Assembly (NCBI RefSeq): GCF_012927185.1
Contig: NZ_JABBGB010000002.1
Coordinates: 1,736,001-1,800,000 of the forward strand
Length of the DNA stretch: 64,000 nt
DNA from: Pseudoflavitalea sp. G-6-1-2
GTDB taxonomy: Bacteria > Bacteroidota > Bacteroidia > Chitinophagales > Chitinophagaceae
Direction of reading: 5' to 3'
Positions 42,029-51,362 of this stretch are shown here, one piece after another. Positions within the stretch are counted from its first letter, which is position 1, and each line of letters starts with the position of its first letter. Made by a program: the position numbers and the translations under genes. The notes under the pieces were generated by a model, which ran no database searches, was not told the DNA's origin, and saw only the letters and a list, made by a program, of their open reading frames with translations.

Positions 42029-42940
42029 TCACATTGGGTTGACAGCTGCTTCGCTGTAGGCTGTAACCGCTGTTGCATCGCCGGTTTCGAACCATTGAAA
42101 AGACTTGTCTTTCCTAAACCAGGTCATCTGCCGCTTGGCATAATAACGCGTATTTTTTTTGATGGCCAGCACCGCTTCTTCCAACGAAATTTTCTCATCC
42201 AGGTAATCGAACAACTCCGAATAGCCAACTGTTCGCAATGCATTCAGATGTTTATGCGGATGAAGTGATTGCACTTCGTTCAGCAGTCCGGCTTCCATCA
42301 TCATATCAACACGATGATCGATTCGCTGATGCAATGTTTCCTTCGGCAGATCGATGGCCAGCTTCACTATATTGAATGGCCTTACAACAGTTTTCTGCTG
42401 CTGGAATTCACGGATAGATTTTCCGGTTTGCAGTTTTACTTCCAGCGCTCTGATCATTCGCTGAGGATTCTGAATTTCTCCGTTGCTGTAATACAAAGGA
42501 TCCTGTTCGGCTACCTGTTGCTGCAACCATGCAAGTCCGTTCTTCTCAAAAGTTTCATTGAGTTGCTGACGCAGTGCGGCATCTACAGGCGGCATATCAT
42601 CGAGGCCTTCACTGAAGGCTTTGATGTATAGTCCGGTTCCGCCAACCATTACGGCCACATCGTGCCGCTGAAAGATCTCATCGGCTTTCTGCAATGCATA
42701 TTGTTCAAAGGTAGCCGCATTCACATCGTCGTGAATGGAATGGGTATCGATGAACCAATGCTTCGCCTGCTGCAATTCTTCTTCCGAAGGTTTTGCAACA
42801 CCGATGGACATTTCACGGTAACATTGCCGGGAATCGGCAGAGATGATTTCTGTATGGAAGTGACGGGCCAGCTGAATGGCGAGTGCTGTTTTGCCGGATG
42901 CGGTTGGCCCGCCGATAATGATGATACTTTTATTGGCCAT
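42029..42940 (-). CDS. miaA: tRNA dimethylallyltransferase
   Basis: A 303-residue MiaA. P-loop GGPTASGKT at 10-18, the ADSRQ motif, GGTGLYIKA, and the C-terminal motif KKNTRYYAKRQMTWFRK. It adds a dimethylallyl group to A37 of tRNAs reading UNN codons. Three bases separate its start from the stop of the upstream IS1096-passenger-like gene, so the two are translationally linked. Confidence 0.97.
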   Translation of the reverse strand: MANKSIIIIGGPTASGKTALAIQLARHFHTEIISADSRQCYREMSIGVAKPSEEELQQAKHWFIDTHSIHDDVNAATFEQYALQKADEIFQRHDVAVMVGGTGLYIKAFSEGLDDMPPVDAALRQQLNETFEKNGLAWLQQQVAEQDPLYYSNGEIQNPQRMIRALEVKLQTGKSIREFQQQKTVVRPFNIVKLAIDLPKETLHQRIDHRVDMMMEAGLLNEVQSLHPHKHLNALRTVGYSELFDYLDEKISLEEAVLAIKKNTRYYAKRQMTWFRKDKSFQWFETGDATAVTAYSEAAVNPM

Positions 42941-42943
42941 GTG

Positions 42944-43504
42944 TTAATCGTCCCCTTCTGCTTCGCCACCTTCTTCACCGGAGCTCATGTCTTCACCATC
43001 TTCGTTCTTTTCACCAAAGCCTTCGGCGCCCAGCAGCAGATCGTATTTCTCTTCCACTTCTGTGAGCTTATCGCCCATGAGACCTTTGGTGCCATATTGT
43101 GAAGGAGCAATGCCTTCTGTTTTGATCACTGCAGGATATTCGAGTTTGGCATTCTCGTCTTTTGTAACGCCGATCATCTCGATGAGAAAACTCCAGTTCT
43201 TCACGAAGTCGTAAATGTAAATGAACTTCTGATTGGGGTTCTTGATCTCGGAACCGATGGTGGTATCGGCCATAATCAGGGGTTCTACCTGATAAGACTT
43301 GTCGTATTTGGCGAAACTGATTTCGCGACCGCGTTGCCAGTTATCATTACTTCTGTAAAAAGTAGCCTGATGTTTACTGTCGAACTCATACGACTTCAGT
43401 ATTACCTGGTGCAATTGCTGGAATGATTGCGTATGCTTGATCGCAACGTCCCTGTAAATGCTATCGTCTTCTTCAAAATAAACCCTGAATTTAAGTACAG
43501 CCAT
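42944..43504 (-). CDS. IS1096 passenger TnpR / pRiA4b ORF-3-like protein
   Basis: A 186-residue protein. MAVLKFRVYFEEDDSIYRDV followed by the IYDFVKNWSFLIEM segment match the PRiA4_ORF3 (PF07929) domain; the tail is extremely acidic and Gly-rich. Despite the family name there is no transposase or repeat here; it lies stably inside the miaA-cca operon, suggesting a housekeeping role. The ATG at 43504 is preferred over 43531. Confidence 0.85.
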   Translation of the reverse strand: MAVLKFRVYFEEDDSIYRDVAIKHTQSFQQLHQVILKSYEFDSKHQATFYRSNDNWQRGREISFAKYDKSYQVEPLIMADTTIGSEIKNPNQKFIYIYDFVKNWSFLIEMIGVTKDENAKLEYPAVIKTEGIAPSQYGTKGLMGDKLTEVEEKYDLLLGAEGFGEKNEDGEDMSSGEEGGEAEGDD

Positions 43505-43546
43505 AATATCTTGGTATAATGATCGTTCCAAAAATAAGATAATATT

Positions 43547-44983
43547 CTATATTTTCTCACCCCCCTGAGTTGTGGGTGTAAGCCCCATTTCGGCGGCTTT
43601 TTCCATCATATAGCGATAGGCAGCTTCATAATTGTTCTCAATCTCCCCATCGAGGATGGCTTCTCTGATAGCTGTTTTGAGATCACCTACAGGTTTGGAA
43701 GGCGGCAATCCGAAAACTTCCATGATCATCTCCCCTGTTACCGGCGGCTGCCAGTTGCGGATGCGGTCTTTTTCTTCCACATCGTGCAGGCGCGCCCTCA
43801 CCAGTTCAAAATTTTCGAGGTACCGCTTTACTTTCTGTTTATTCTTGGAAGTGATGTCTGCTTCGCAGAGCATCATTAAAGACTCGATATCCTCTCCTGC
43901 ATCGAAAAGCAATCTTCGTATAGCAGAGTCTGTTATATTTTCTTTGGTGAGCGAAATGGGGCGCAGATGCAGTTCCACCAGCTTTCTTACCAGCCGCATC
44001 TTTTCGTTCTGCGGGAGTTTGAGTTTGGTGAAGATCTTCGGCACCATCCTTCCTCCTACAACTTCATGCCCGTGGAAGGTCCACCCATGGCCATTCTCGA
44101 ATTTCTTGGTGGCCGGTTTGGCAATATCGTGCAATAGCGCTGCCCACCTGAGCCAGAGATCTCTGGTATGCTTAGAGATATTGTCAACCACCTGAAGTGT
44201 GTGGTAGAAATTGTCTTTATGTCCAAATCCATCCACATATTCCGCCCCTGCCAGATCTACCAGTTGCGGGAAGATGATATGCAGCAATCCACTCTGATAC
44301 AGCAGATCGAGACCGATGCTCGGTTTGTTGCTCAGCAGAATTTTATTCAACTCATCCGTGATGCGCTCCTGCGATACAATGCGGATGCGCTCCATATTAT
44401 CTTTGATGCTCTGGAATACGGGCGGATGAATAGTGAAATCGAGCTGGCTGGCAAAACGGATAGCGCGCATCATGCGCAGCGGATCGTCGCTGAAGGTCTG
44501 CGACGGATCGAGCGGTGTGCGGATAAGCCTTGCTTCGAGATCCTGCATGCCATTGAACGGATCGATGAGCCTGCCATAATCTTCTTCATTGAGACTGATG
44601 GCGAGGGCATTGATGGTGAAATCGCGGCGATCCTGATCGTCTTTCAGATTGCCGGGTTGCACTTCGGGATTGCGGCTATGATAGCGGTAACTTTCTTTTC
44701 TGGCGCCTACAAATTCAATTTCCCAATCCTCTACTTTTATCTGTGCTGTTCCGAAAGTTTTGAAGAATGCCACGGAAGGTTTGGGCTGAAATCGCTCGGC
44801 CACTTTGTGCGCGAGGGTAATGCCATCGCCCACGCAGACGATATCTGCGTCTTTCGTTTTTCGTCCGAGGATCTTATCCCTCACAAAACCGCCGATCACA
44901 TAGGCAGGCACTCCCAGGTCTGCGGCAGCATGGGCGATCTTCTTAAAAACGAACAATTCCTTTTCCGAGCATTGAATATCCAT
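43547..44983 (-). CDS. CCA tRNA nucleotidyltransferase / HD domain protein
   Basis: About 478 residues. N-terminal polymerase-beta-like head with GGFVRD and the metal-binding KTKDADIV (D45 and D47 from the chosen start), RRDFTINAL, and ERIT, followed by an HD domain (HTLQVVDNI...LLHDIAKP). It adds or repairs the CCA end of tRNA, possibly with phosphohydrolase activity. The tRNA-Leu in this window lacks an encoded CCA, fitting such a need. Start at 44983 ([10 protein letters not shown]) is preferred over 44992. Confidence 0.94.
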   Translation of the reverse strand: MDIQCSEKELFVFKKIAHAAADLGVPAYVIGGFVRDKILGRKTKDADIVCVGDGITLAHKVAERFQPKPSVAFFKTFGTAQIKVEDWEIEFVGARKESYRYHSRNPEVQPGNLKDDQDRRDFTINALAISLNEEDYGRLIDPFNGMQDLEARLIRTPLDPSQTFSDDPLRMMRAIRFASQLDFTIHPPVFQSIKDNMERIRIVSQERITDELNKILLSNKPSIGLDLLYQSGLLHIIFPQLVDLAGAEYVDGFGHKDNFYHTLQVVDNISKHTRDLWLRWAALLHDIAKPATKKFENGHGWTFHGHEVVGGRMVPKIFTKLKLPQNEKMRLVRKLVELHLRPISLTKENITDSAIRRLLFDAGEDIESLMMLCEADITSKNKQKVKRYLENFELVRARLHDVEEKDRIRNWQPPVTGEMIMEVFGLPPSKPVGDLKTAIREAILDGEIENNYEAAYRYMMEKAAEMGLTPTTQGGEKI

Positions 44984-45027
44984 ACGATGCAAATGTAAAA
45001 AAATGAAACTTAAAGGCTAAAACTGTG

Positions 45028-45594
45028 TCAGGGCCTGATCACAGTGATTTCTCCATTGTTCCATCGTACAACAGAAGAAGGAACGGTCGGTGTTATATCG
45101 TTCTGGCGGTATTTCACTACATAATCCATCTTACTTACAACAGCAGGCGAGATGGCAGCAAAACTAGGTGCAGTGGGCTCTCCGCTGAGATTGGCCGATG
45201 TGCTTACGATCGGTTTGCGGAAGCGCTTGATGAGATGCCTGCAGAAATCTTCCTTTACAATTCTGATGGCGATGCTGCCATCTTCATTCACCAGACTCTC
45301 GGCCAGCCCGATAGCGCCATCGTAGATAACGGTGGTAGGTTTCTGAACATTATCGAGATAATCGAAAATGGCGAGATCAGCTGCGGCAACGTATTGCAGC
45401 AGATCGCGTTCATCGGCCAGCAGCACGATCATGCTTTTGGAACCGGGTCTGTTCTTGATCTCGTATATCTTTTTTACAGCTTCGTTGTTGGTGGCATCAC
45501 AGCCGATACCCCATACGGTATCGGTAGGATACAGTATCACACCTCCGCTATGGAGGGTTTCGAGACATTTTTCCACGTCGTGGTTGAATTCCAT
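45028..45594 (-). CDS. tsaC: L-threonylcarbamoyladenylate synthase (TsaC/Sua5)
   Basis: A 188-residue YrdC-fold enzyme: GGVILYPTDTVWGIGCDA, the KIYEIKNRPGSKSMIVL lysine/arginine motif, and PIVSTSANLSGEP. It makes threonylcarbamoyl-AMP for t6A37 of ANN-decoding tRNAs. The length is the short TsaC type without the Sua5 domain. Start at 45594 (MEFNHDVEKC) is preferred over 45615. Divergent from dapD. Confidence 0.95.
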   Translation of the reverse strand: MEFNHDVEKCLETLHSGGVILYPTDTVWGIGCDATNNEAVKKIYEIKNRPGSKSMIVLLADERDLLQYVAAADLAIFDYLDNVQKPTTVIYDGAIGLAESLVNEDGSIAIRIVKEDFCRHLIKRFRKPIVSTSANLSGEPTAPSFAAISPAVVSKMDYVVKYRQNDITPTVPSSVVRWNNGEITVIRP

Positions 45595-45708
45595 GGTGCA
45601 AATGTAATCCATCATCGAGAAGCGCCAAAAGGCAGAAGCGGCTGTAAGGGTTATTCGCTGTACTTTATTTGGCAGCCAATCAGTAAGTTTGCAGAAAATA
45701 ACTCACTC

Positions 45709-46521
45709 ATGGACTTACAAAGCCTTATAGCCGAAGCCTGGAACAACAGGGAACTTGTAAAAGAGAATAAATATACAGATGCAGTAAGGGCAGTAATTGA
45801 AGAAGTAGATAAAGGGAGGCTTCGTGTAGCATCTCCGTCCGGAGATGAGTGGGTAGTGAATGAGTGGGTGAAACAGGCCATACTGCTGTACTTTGCTACG
45901 CAGACCATGCAAACCTGGACGCTGGAGCCATTTGAATTTTACGACAAGATGGCCCTGAAAAAAAATTACAAAGATCTCGGCGTAAGAGCAGTACCTCACG
46001 CAGTAGCACGTTACGGAGCATACATTGCCAAGAACGTAGTACTGATGCCATCATATGTAAACATCGGAGCATATGTAGATGAAGGAACAATGGTTGATAC
46101 CTGGGCTACTGTGGGCAGCTGCGCACAGATCGGAAAAGGTGTTCACCTGAGTGGCGGTGTTGGAATCGGTGGAGTATTGGAGCCACTGCAGGCATCACCA
46201 GTAGTAATTGAAGATGGTGCATTCATCGGCAGCCGTTGCATTGTGGTAGAAGGCGTAAGAGTTGAAAAAGAAGCGGTACTCGGCGCTAATGTGGTACTCA
46301 CTCAGAGCACACGCATCATCGATGTGAGCGGAGCAGAGCCTGTTGAATACAAAGGCCGCATCCCTGCACGCAGCGTGGTGATCCCCGGATCTTACACCAA
46401 GAAATTCCCTGCCGGAGAATATGGAGTGAGCTGTGCACTGATCATCGGTCAGCGCAAACCAAGTACAGACCTCAAAACCAGTCTGAACGACGCTCTCAGA
46501 GATTTCAACGTATCAGTATAG
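45709..46521 (+). CDS. dapD: Tetrahydrodipicolinate N-succinyltransferase
   Basis: A 270-residue DapD. N-terminal helical domain, then a left-handed beta helix of hexapeptide repeats (VNIGAYVDEGTMVDTWATVG, GVGIGGVLEPLQASPVVIED). It adds succinyl to tetrahydrodipicolinate in lysine/diaminopimelate synthesis. The frame is open upstream to 45025, but that part overlaps tsaC antisense; ATG at 45709 gives the family start MDLQSLIAEAW. Confidence 0.97.
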   Translation: MDLQSLIAEAWNNRELVKENKYTDAVRAVIEEVDKGRLRVASPSGDEWVVNEWVKQAILLYFATQTMQTWTLEPFEFYDKMALKKNYKDLGVRAVPHAVARYGAYIAKNVVLMPSYVNIGAYVDEGTMVDTWATVGSCAQIGKGVHLSGGVGIGGVLEPLQASPVVIEDGAFIGSRCIVVEGVRVEKEAVLGANVVLTQSTRIIDVSGAEPVEYKGRIPARSVVIPGSYTKKFPAGEYGVSCALIIGQRKPSTDLKTSLNDALRDFNVSV

Positions 46522-46558
46522 AATCAGGAACTGCGGCAGCTATCCCTCAGTGTTATAC

Positions 46559-47491
46559 ATGGAACAATTACAAAAAAATAAAGGGATTACGCTCGCAGGA
46601 TTTGCGATCACATTCCTTGGAGCAATATTATTTTCAACGAAGGCCATCATCATAAAGGTGGCCTTCGCTCATGTTGCTATAAACGCGCTTACCCTTCTCA
46701 CGCTCCGCATGCTGTTCTCATTGCCTTTCTATGGAGTAACGGCTATACTGGCGGCGAAGAAAAAAGAAAACCCACCCCTCTCACGCAGGCAATGGCTTTA
46801 CGTGATTGTATTGGGGATATTCGGATATTACCTCAGCAGCCTTTTCGACTTCATGGGACTGCAGTATGTGTCTGCAGGACTGGAGCGGCTGATACTTTTT
46901 CTTTATCCAACATTTGCAGTACTGATCAACGGATATTATTTCAAGCAGAAGATCAGTAAGCTGCAATGGTTAGCATTGCTGCTCACTTATGCTGGCATCG
47001 GGCTGGCCTTTGCAGGCGAACTTCAGCTCGATACAAGCAGTCCGAATTTCTTCTGGGGATGTTTTCTCATCTTCCTCTGCGCCATTACGTATTCGGTGTA
47101 TATCGCGGGCAGTGGGCAGATCATTCCATCTATCGGAGCGGCGAGATTCACTGCATATGCGATGCTTGCTGCCACCGTGGGAATATTCCTGCATTTTCTG
47201 ATTGCAGGCAATTTTGAGCAGCTGCGGAATACTGCAGGCAGCGCCTGGATCTATGGGTTGATACTGGCGATCTTCGCAACCGTGATACCATCGTTTCTGA
47301 TTTCGCTGGGAATGAAAAAGATTGGTTCGAATAATGTGGCGATCATCTCCGGAATCGGACCGGTTTCCACCATTTTGCAGGCATACTGGATACTCGGAGA
47401 AAAAATATTTTTAGAGCAGATAATCGGTACAACCCTTGTGGTGATTGGAGTTTTACTGATAGGATGGAAAACATCCCAACAAAAAAGCTGA
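46559..47491 (+). CDS. EamA family (DMT) transporter
   Basis: A 310-residue membrane protein with ten predicted helices in two EamA halves; GLQYVSAGLERLILFLYPTF in the first half and GMKKIGSNNVAIISGIGPVSTILQAYW in the second are typical. Likely exports metabolites or amino acids. ATG at 46559 is preferred over GTG at 46550. It follows dapD by 37 bases and may share its transcript. Confidence 0.93.
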   Translation: MEQLQKNKGITLAGFAITFLGAILFSTKAIIIKVAFAHVAINALTLLTLRMLFSLPFYGVTAILAAKKKENPPLSRRQWLYVIVLGIFGYYLSSLFDFMGLQYVSAGLERLILFLYPTFAVLINGYYFKQKISKLQWLALLLTYAGIGLAFAGELQLDTSSPNFFWGCFLIFLCAITYSVYIAGSGQIIPSIGAARFTAYAMLAATVGIFLHFLIAGNFEQLRNTAGSAWIYGLILAIFATVIPSFLISLGMKKIGSNNVAIISGIGPVSTILQAYWILGEKIFLEQIIGTTLVVIGVLLIGWKTSQQKS

Positions 47492-47497
47492 CAAACT

Positions 47498-47528
47498 TTT
47501 GGCGGGTTCAATATTAGTTTTATATTTG
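47498..47528 (+). promoter_or_regulatory. Promoter of tRNA-Leu
   Basis: TTTG at 47498-47501, 19 bases, then TATATTTG at 47521-47528: a close fit to the Bacteroidota consensus (TTTG-N19-TAnnTTTG). The tRNA begins 60 bases downstream. Confidence 0.75.
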
Positions 47529-47587
47529 CAACCCCGAACACGATGACCGCGACGTTCAAGTAACTTTGAATCAACGGTTTAACACCT

Positions 47588-47671
47588 GCCCAGGTGGCGA
47601 AATTGGTAGACGCACTGTGTTCAGGTCGCAGCGCTCGCAAGGGTGTGCTGGTTCGAATCCAGTCCTGGGCA
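47588..47671 (+). tRNA. tRNA-Leu (anticodon CAG)
   Basis: 84 bases. Acceptor GCCCAGG pairs with CCTGGGC, discriminator A. D-arm with TGGTAGACGCA, anticodon loop TTCAGGT giving CAG (reads CUG), long class II variable arm, T-arm GGTTCGAATCC. The CCA end is not encoded. A degenerate copy of its 3' part lies at 56951-56989. Confidence 0.97.
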
Positions 47672-47675
47672 CGAC

Positions 47676-47706
47676 GAAAAGCCTTCACAGTTTGTGGAGG
47701 CTTTTC
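47676..47706 (+). terminator. tRNA-Leu terminator
   Basis: Stem GAAAAGCCTTCAC / GTGGAGGCTTTTC with one wobble pair, loop AGTTT, followed by TCATTTTC. Confidence 0.8.
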
Positions 47707-47820
47707 TCATTTTCACCCTTTGCTCACTCATTTCTGTCAATCGCTAACTGTAGCATTCCACCGACAACTATTAATTCAAATTTTGCAGAAGTAATGTCTT
47801 TGACAATAAAACCTGCAAAC

Positions 47821-48375
47821 ATGAAAAACACAATTTACCGCGCTGTACTAACAGCATTCATCCTCTCAACAATTCTTTATTCATGCAAAAAGGGAGATAC
47901 CGGCCCTGCCGGACCTCCAAACAATGCCAATGTAGTATCGAAAACCTTTCCTGCAAGCGGAATTATCTGGACGGCTGAAACACAGTTTGGCATCAAATAC
48001 CAGATTGCACAACTGGCAATGCCTGAGATCGATGCAAATATTATCAATAACGGCGCAGTGCTTGTGTATGGAGCATTGCGTACCGGCCAACCCTGGACTG
48101 CCCTGCCCTTATCTTATGTCATAAGTCCGTCTTCAGGCTACTTGCTGTATGGTATTCAGGCAGGTGCCGTTGTTTTAAGATTAAGCAGAAGCGACAACAT
48201 CGACCCCGGTGCTGCAGACATTGCATTCAGGGTAGTAGTTATCAAAAGCGCTCCAGGAGAGAGACTCGGCATGAACACTATCAATAAGCAGCAGTTTAAT
48301 GGATATAGTGTTGAAGAGTTGCAGCATAAGTCGTATGCTGAGATAAGCAGGATATTCAATATAACAGCTCATTGA
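47821..48375 (+). CDS. Lipoprotein with collagen-like linker, unknown
   Basis: A 184-residue lipoprotein: signal with lipobox ILYSC (Cys about 21), then KKGDTGPAGPP, a Gly-x-y linker seen in many Bacteroidota surface lipoproteins, and a beta-rich domain. The frame extends upstream through the tRNA and that part is rejected. No function can be named. First gene after the tRNA-Leu. Confidence 0.85.
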   Translation: MKNTIYRAVLTAFILSTILYSCKKGDTGPAGPPNNANVVSKTFPASGIIWTAETQFGIKYQIAQLAMPEIDANIINNGAVLVYGALRTGQPWTALPLSYVISPSSGYLLYGIQAGAVVLRLSRSDNIDPGAADIAFRVVVIKSAPGERLGMNTINKQQFNGYSVEELQHKSYAEISRIFNITAH

Positions 48376-48423
48376 ATAAAGACTGCCTGCCTCTCATCGG
48401 GATAAGAGTGGATCTCCGGGTTT

Positions 48424-49104
48424 TTATACCGAGATCTTCAATTTTTGAAACAACTGCGTTTGTCCCTTGCCGGTAACAAGTATCGTCCGTGAGTTTTTCG
48501 ATCTGCGGAAATAATCCAGCTCCAGCATGCTGTTGAGCAATGCAGTGCCCAGACTGCCTGCCAGATGATGTTTCCGTTCACTCCAGTCGAGACAGGGTTT
48601 GGCAAAAATACGCCGCTGTTTTTGCAGCAATGCAATATCGATTTTAAGATCGGCAAAGAAGGCCTCTCCTTTCTTTGTTACAGCATAGAGATTATCAACC
48701 GGCTGAATGATCTTTTGTGCCAGCAATGCTTCATTCACCAGCACACCTACTTTACCGGCCAGGTGGCCATAACAGCTGCGGCAATACCGGATGGCCTTTT
48801 CTTCCGGCTGAATAGTTTTCTTCTTGTGTTTGTCCTCAGGAACCAGACAGGCAATTGCTTCCAGCGCATGCGCCACTTCAGGTTTTGCAATTCTGTAATA
48901 TTTATACCTGCCCTGACTTTCAACCGTCAGCAATTCTCCTTTGATCAGCTTGCTCAAATGCATGCTCATGTTCTGCGGTGATGTATTGATAGTAACAGAC
49001 AATTCTGTAGCCGTGTAGGCCCTGCCATCGGTGAGGGCCCATAAAATACTGGCACGTACCGGATCGCCGATTAAGGAAGTGACCTGCTGTATGTCTTTAT
49101 CCAT
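48424..49104 (-). CDS. ArsR-type winged-helix regulator
   Basis: A 226-residue regulator. Winged helix in the first 80 residues (DPVRASILWALTDGRAYTATELS followed by SPQNMSMHLSKL). The longer C-terminal part includes YCRSCYGHLAGKVGV and CLDWSERKHHLAGSLG, seen in a Bacteroidota/proteobacterial subgroup with this extension; no metal-sensing CxC motif of classic ArsR is present. Divergent from the alpha/beta hydrolase gene at 49182, its likely target. Confidence 0.9.
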   Translation of the reverse strand: MDKDIQQVTSLIGDPVRASILWALTDGRAYTATELSVTINTSPQNMSMHLSKLIKGELLTVESQGRYKYYRIAKPEVAHALEAIACLVPEDKHKKKTIQPEEKAIRYCRSCYGHLAGKVGVLVNEALLAQKIIQPVDNLYAVTKKGEAFFADLKIDIALLQKQRRIFAKPCLDWSERKHHLAGSLGTALLNSMLELDYFRRSKNSRTILVTGKGQTQLFQKLKISV

Positions 49105-49181
49105 GTTTACAGATACAGTTCATTGGAGACTGTACTGTTAAAGGTAGCGATTTCAGAAATTTGAAATATAATATACACGAC

Positions 49182-50198
49182 ATGAGAAAACTCTTAGTGT
49201 TTACCTGTACCTGGTTGTGCCTTTTTCATTCAACAGCGCAGCAACGTTCACTACAGGCAGGCAAACCTGCTGTTACATACACCATACTTAAAACTGAAAG
49301 CCGCATACCCGGACTGCAGATCGCATTGCTGAATCAACAGCCAAACAAGTCTGGAAAAGAATTGCCCGTTCTTATCCTGCATGGATCTTATATCAGCGCA
49401 GCGCAATCTTCCGGCTATAAACTAAGCGGTGTCTCATGGCTCAATAACTTATCTTCCAATGGATATGATGCATATGCACTCGATTATCTGGGCTATGGAA
49501 GCTCAGACCGGTATCCGGAATTGAGGTCGAAGAAATTACAGGGTAACGCCATCGGACAAGCGAAAGATATCTATCAGGATGTAGACAAAGCGGTGGACTT
49601 TATTCTGAAGCGAACCGGCAAATCCAGGTTATACCTCATTGGTCACTCCTGGGGTGGTTCTGTAGCAGCCCTCTATGCAGAAAAATTCCCCGGTAAATTA
49701 GAAAAGCTGATCCTGTATTCTGCACTCACTCCTACCCCAGATTCCTCAATGGCACAGCAATTCAATTACACTTATGTAAAGAAGACTCCCCGCGATCTGC
49801 TGGTGGTACTGAAAAGCTGGACACCCAGCGGAAAGGAATGCCTGCTGGAAAAAGATTTTCTGCAGCATTTCGAAAAAGACTGGCCACTTTCCGACCCTTT
49901 GGCCATCGGCGAAAATAAAGACAGTATAATGGTTCCGTCGGGGGCACAGCAGGATATCGAGGAAATGGCGCACAACAAACCTTACTACGATCCTGCGAAG
50001 ATCACAGTTCCGACCTTATTGATCAGAGGAGAATACGACGACGGTCCGGGCAATGCAGATTATGGCACACTGATGGCAAAGATGGTGAATGCTCCCTATA
50101 AAAAATATGTAGTACTGGCGAATGGCACGCATATCATTCATCTCGAAAAAGAACGGTTTGAACTGTACAGGGAAATATTGCATTTCCTGCGGCAATAA
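49182..50198 (+). CDS. Exported alpha/beta hydrolase
   Basis: A 338-residue hydrolase with a signal peptide ending near HSTAQ (residue 20). The oxyanion HG is in ILHGSY, the nucleophile elbow is GHSWGG, the acid is likely in RGEYDDG and the His in GTHIIHLE. Substrate unknown. A TTG at 49161 also opens the frame, but ATG at 49182 gives a better signal peptide. Terminator after the stop. Confidence 0.9.
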   Translation: MRKLLVFTCTWLCLFHSTAQQRSLQAGKPAVTYTILKTESRIPGLQIALLNQQPNKSGKELPVLILHGSYISAAQSSGYKLSGVSWLNNLSSNGYDAYALDYLGYGSSDRYPELRSKKLQGNAIGQAKDIYQDVDKAVDFILKRTGKSRLYLIGHSWGGSVAALYAEKFPGKLEKLILYSALTPTPDSSMAQQFNYTYVKKTPRDLLVVLKSWTPSGKECLLEKDFLQHFEKDWPLSDPLAIGENKDSIMVPSGAQQDIEEMAHNKPYYDPAKITVPTLLIRGEYDDGPGNADYGTLMAKMVNAPYKKYVVLANGTHIIHLEKERFELYREILHFLRQ

Positions 50199-50203
50199 AC
50201 AAG

Positions 50204-50238
50204 AACGTCTCCGTTAGAAAAGCGGAGGCGTTATTTTG
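50204..50238 (+). terminator. Terminator of the hydrolase gene
   Basis: 10-bp stem AACGTCTCCG / CGGAGGCGTT with a 9-base loop and one wobble, followed by ATTTTGTT. Confidence 0.75.
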
Positions 50239-50298
50239 TTCAATCAGTCATCAGCTTGCATGCCTGCTGCTAACTGAAGATTGGACAACGGCGCGTTA

Positions 50299-51261
50299 TC
50301 AATCCATCTTAACCACGATCTTTCCTTGCGTATGTCCGGTTTCGATATGCCGATGCGCTTTCGGCAATTCATCGAACCGGAAGGTCTTCGACACATGCGA
50401 ACGAAGTTGCCCTTTTTCGAGTAGTGATGCAATTGCTTCCATGTCTTCCTGATCGGACGCCACTTCCATTCTGTACAAAAATTTCCTGCTCATCAAAGCA
50501 TCCCTGTAGATCCGTTCATCGGGGAAGGCCGACAAACTGATCAGTCTGCCCGCCCATTTCACTGCCTTGAGCGAGCGCTCAATATGCCCGACATCCCTGA
50601 TGCTATCTATCACGATGTCCGCATCTTTCACCAGCTCCTCAAAGCGTTGTGTTGAATAGTCGATATGTTCATCGGCGCCGAGGCTCAGAATAAAATCTTT
50701 TTTGGAAGCATTGGAAGTGCCGATCACATAGGCGCCGAAATGTTTGGCGATCTGTACGGCATAATGGCCTACCCCACCCGCTGCCGAATGGATCAGCACT
50801 TTCTCACCGGCTTTGATACGGGCATGATGCACCAGTGCCTGCCAGGCTGTTAGGGCTGCCAGCGTAGCGGCCGCTGCCGCTTTATGTGAAATATTTTTTG
50901 GTTTAAGTGCCAGGTGACTCTCAGGAGATGCAACGTATTCCGCATAGGCCTTTCCGTGACCAATAAATTTTACCATTCCAAATACTTCATCGCCTTTTCT
51001 GAAACGGGTGACTCCTTTACCGGTTTGTTCCACTACTCCCGAAATATCCCAGCCAAGGATATAGGGCTTATCGTCGTTCTTATCCAGCTGTAAGATCATC
51101 CGGAGGAAGGTCTCATTACTCCGGATGAATGCTTCCACCGGATTAATACTGATGGCTTTTACTTTTACAAGTATTTCATCTTCTTTGATATCGGGTATTG
51201 CAATATCCTGCAGCACAAGATTTTCCGGTCCACCGGGAGCGGTCAATACAACAGCCTTCAT
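50299..51261 (-). CDS. NADP-dependent oxidoreductase, quinone-oxidoreductase type MDR
   Basis: A 320-residue medium-chain reductase. GroES-like N-terminal part (GPENLVLQDIAIPDIKEDEI, GWDISGVVEQTG) and a Rossmann domain with HSAAGGVGHYAVQIAK. The zinc ligands of alcohol dehydrogenases are missing, as in quinone oxidoreductases. Divergent from an AraC regulator, a plausible controller. Substrate unknown. Confidence 0.92.
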   Translation of the reverse strand: MKAVVLTAPGGPENLVLQDIAIPDIKEDEILVKVKAISINPVEAFIRSNETFLRMILQLDKNDDKPYILGWDISGVVEQTGKGVTRFRKGDEVFGMVKFIGHGKAYAEYVASPESHLALKPKNISHKAAAAATLAALTAWQALVHHARIKAGEKVLIHSAAGGVGHYAVQIAKHFGAYVIGTSNASKKDFILSLGADEHIDYSTQRFEELVKDADIVIDSIRDVGHIERSLKAVKWAGRLISLSAFPDERIYRDALMSRKFLYRMEVASDQEDMEAIASLLEKGQLRSHVSKTFRFDELPKAHRHIETGHTQGKIVVKMD

Positions 51262-51362
51262 TGACGTATATTTTTATTATGAATGATATGATGGTCCAAA
51301 ATTCCCCTGAAATATGCCGAAACTGTTGTATAACCCGGGGTTAATTATGTATTTTTAAAGGG

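Noticed and set aside
42944-43504. Insertion sequence, from the IS1096 passenger name
   Set aside because: No transposase, inverted repeats or target duplication around it.
45025-45708. Upstream extension of the dapD frame
   Set aside because: It is antisense to tsaC; DapD starts at 45709.
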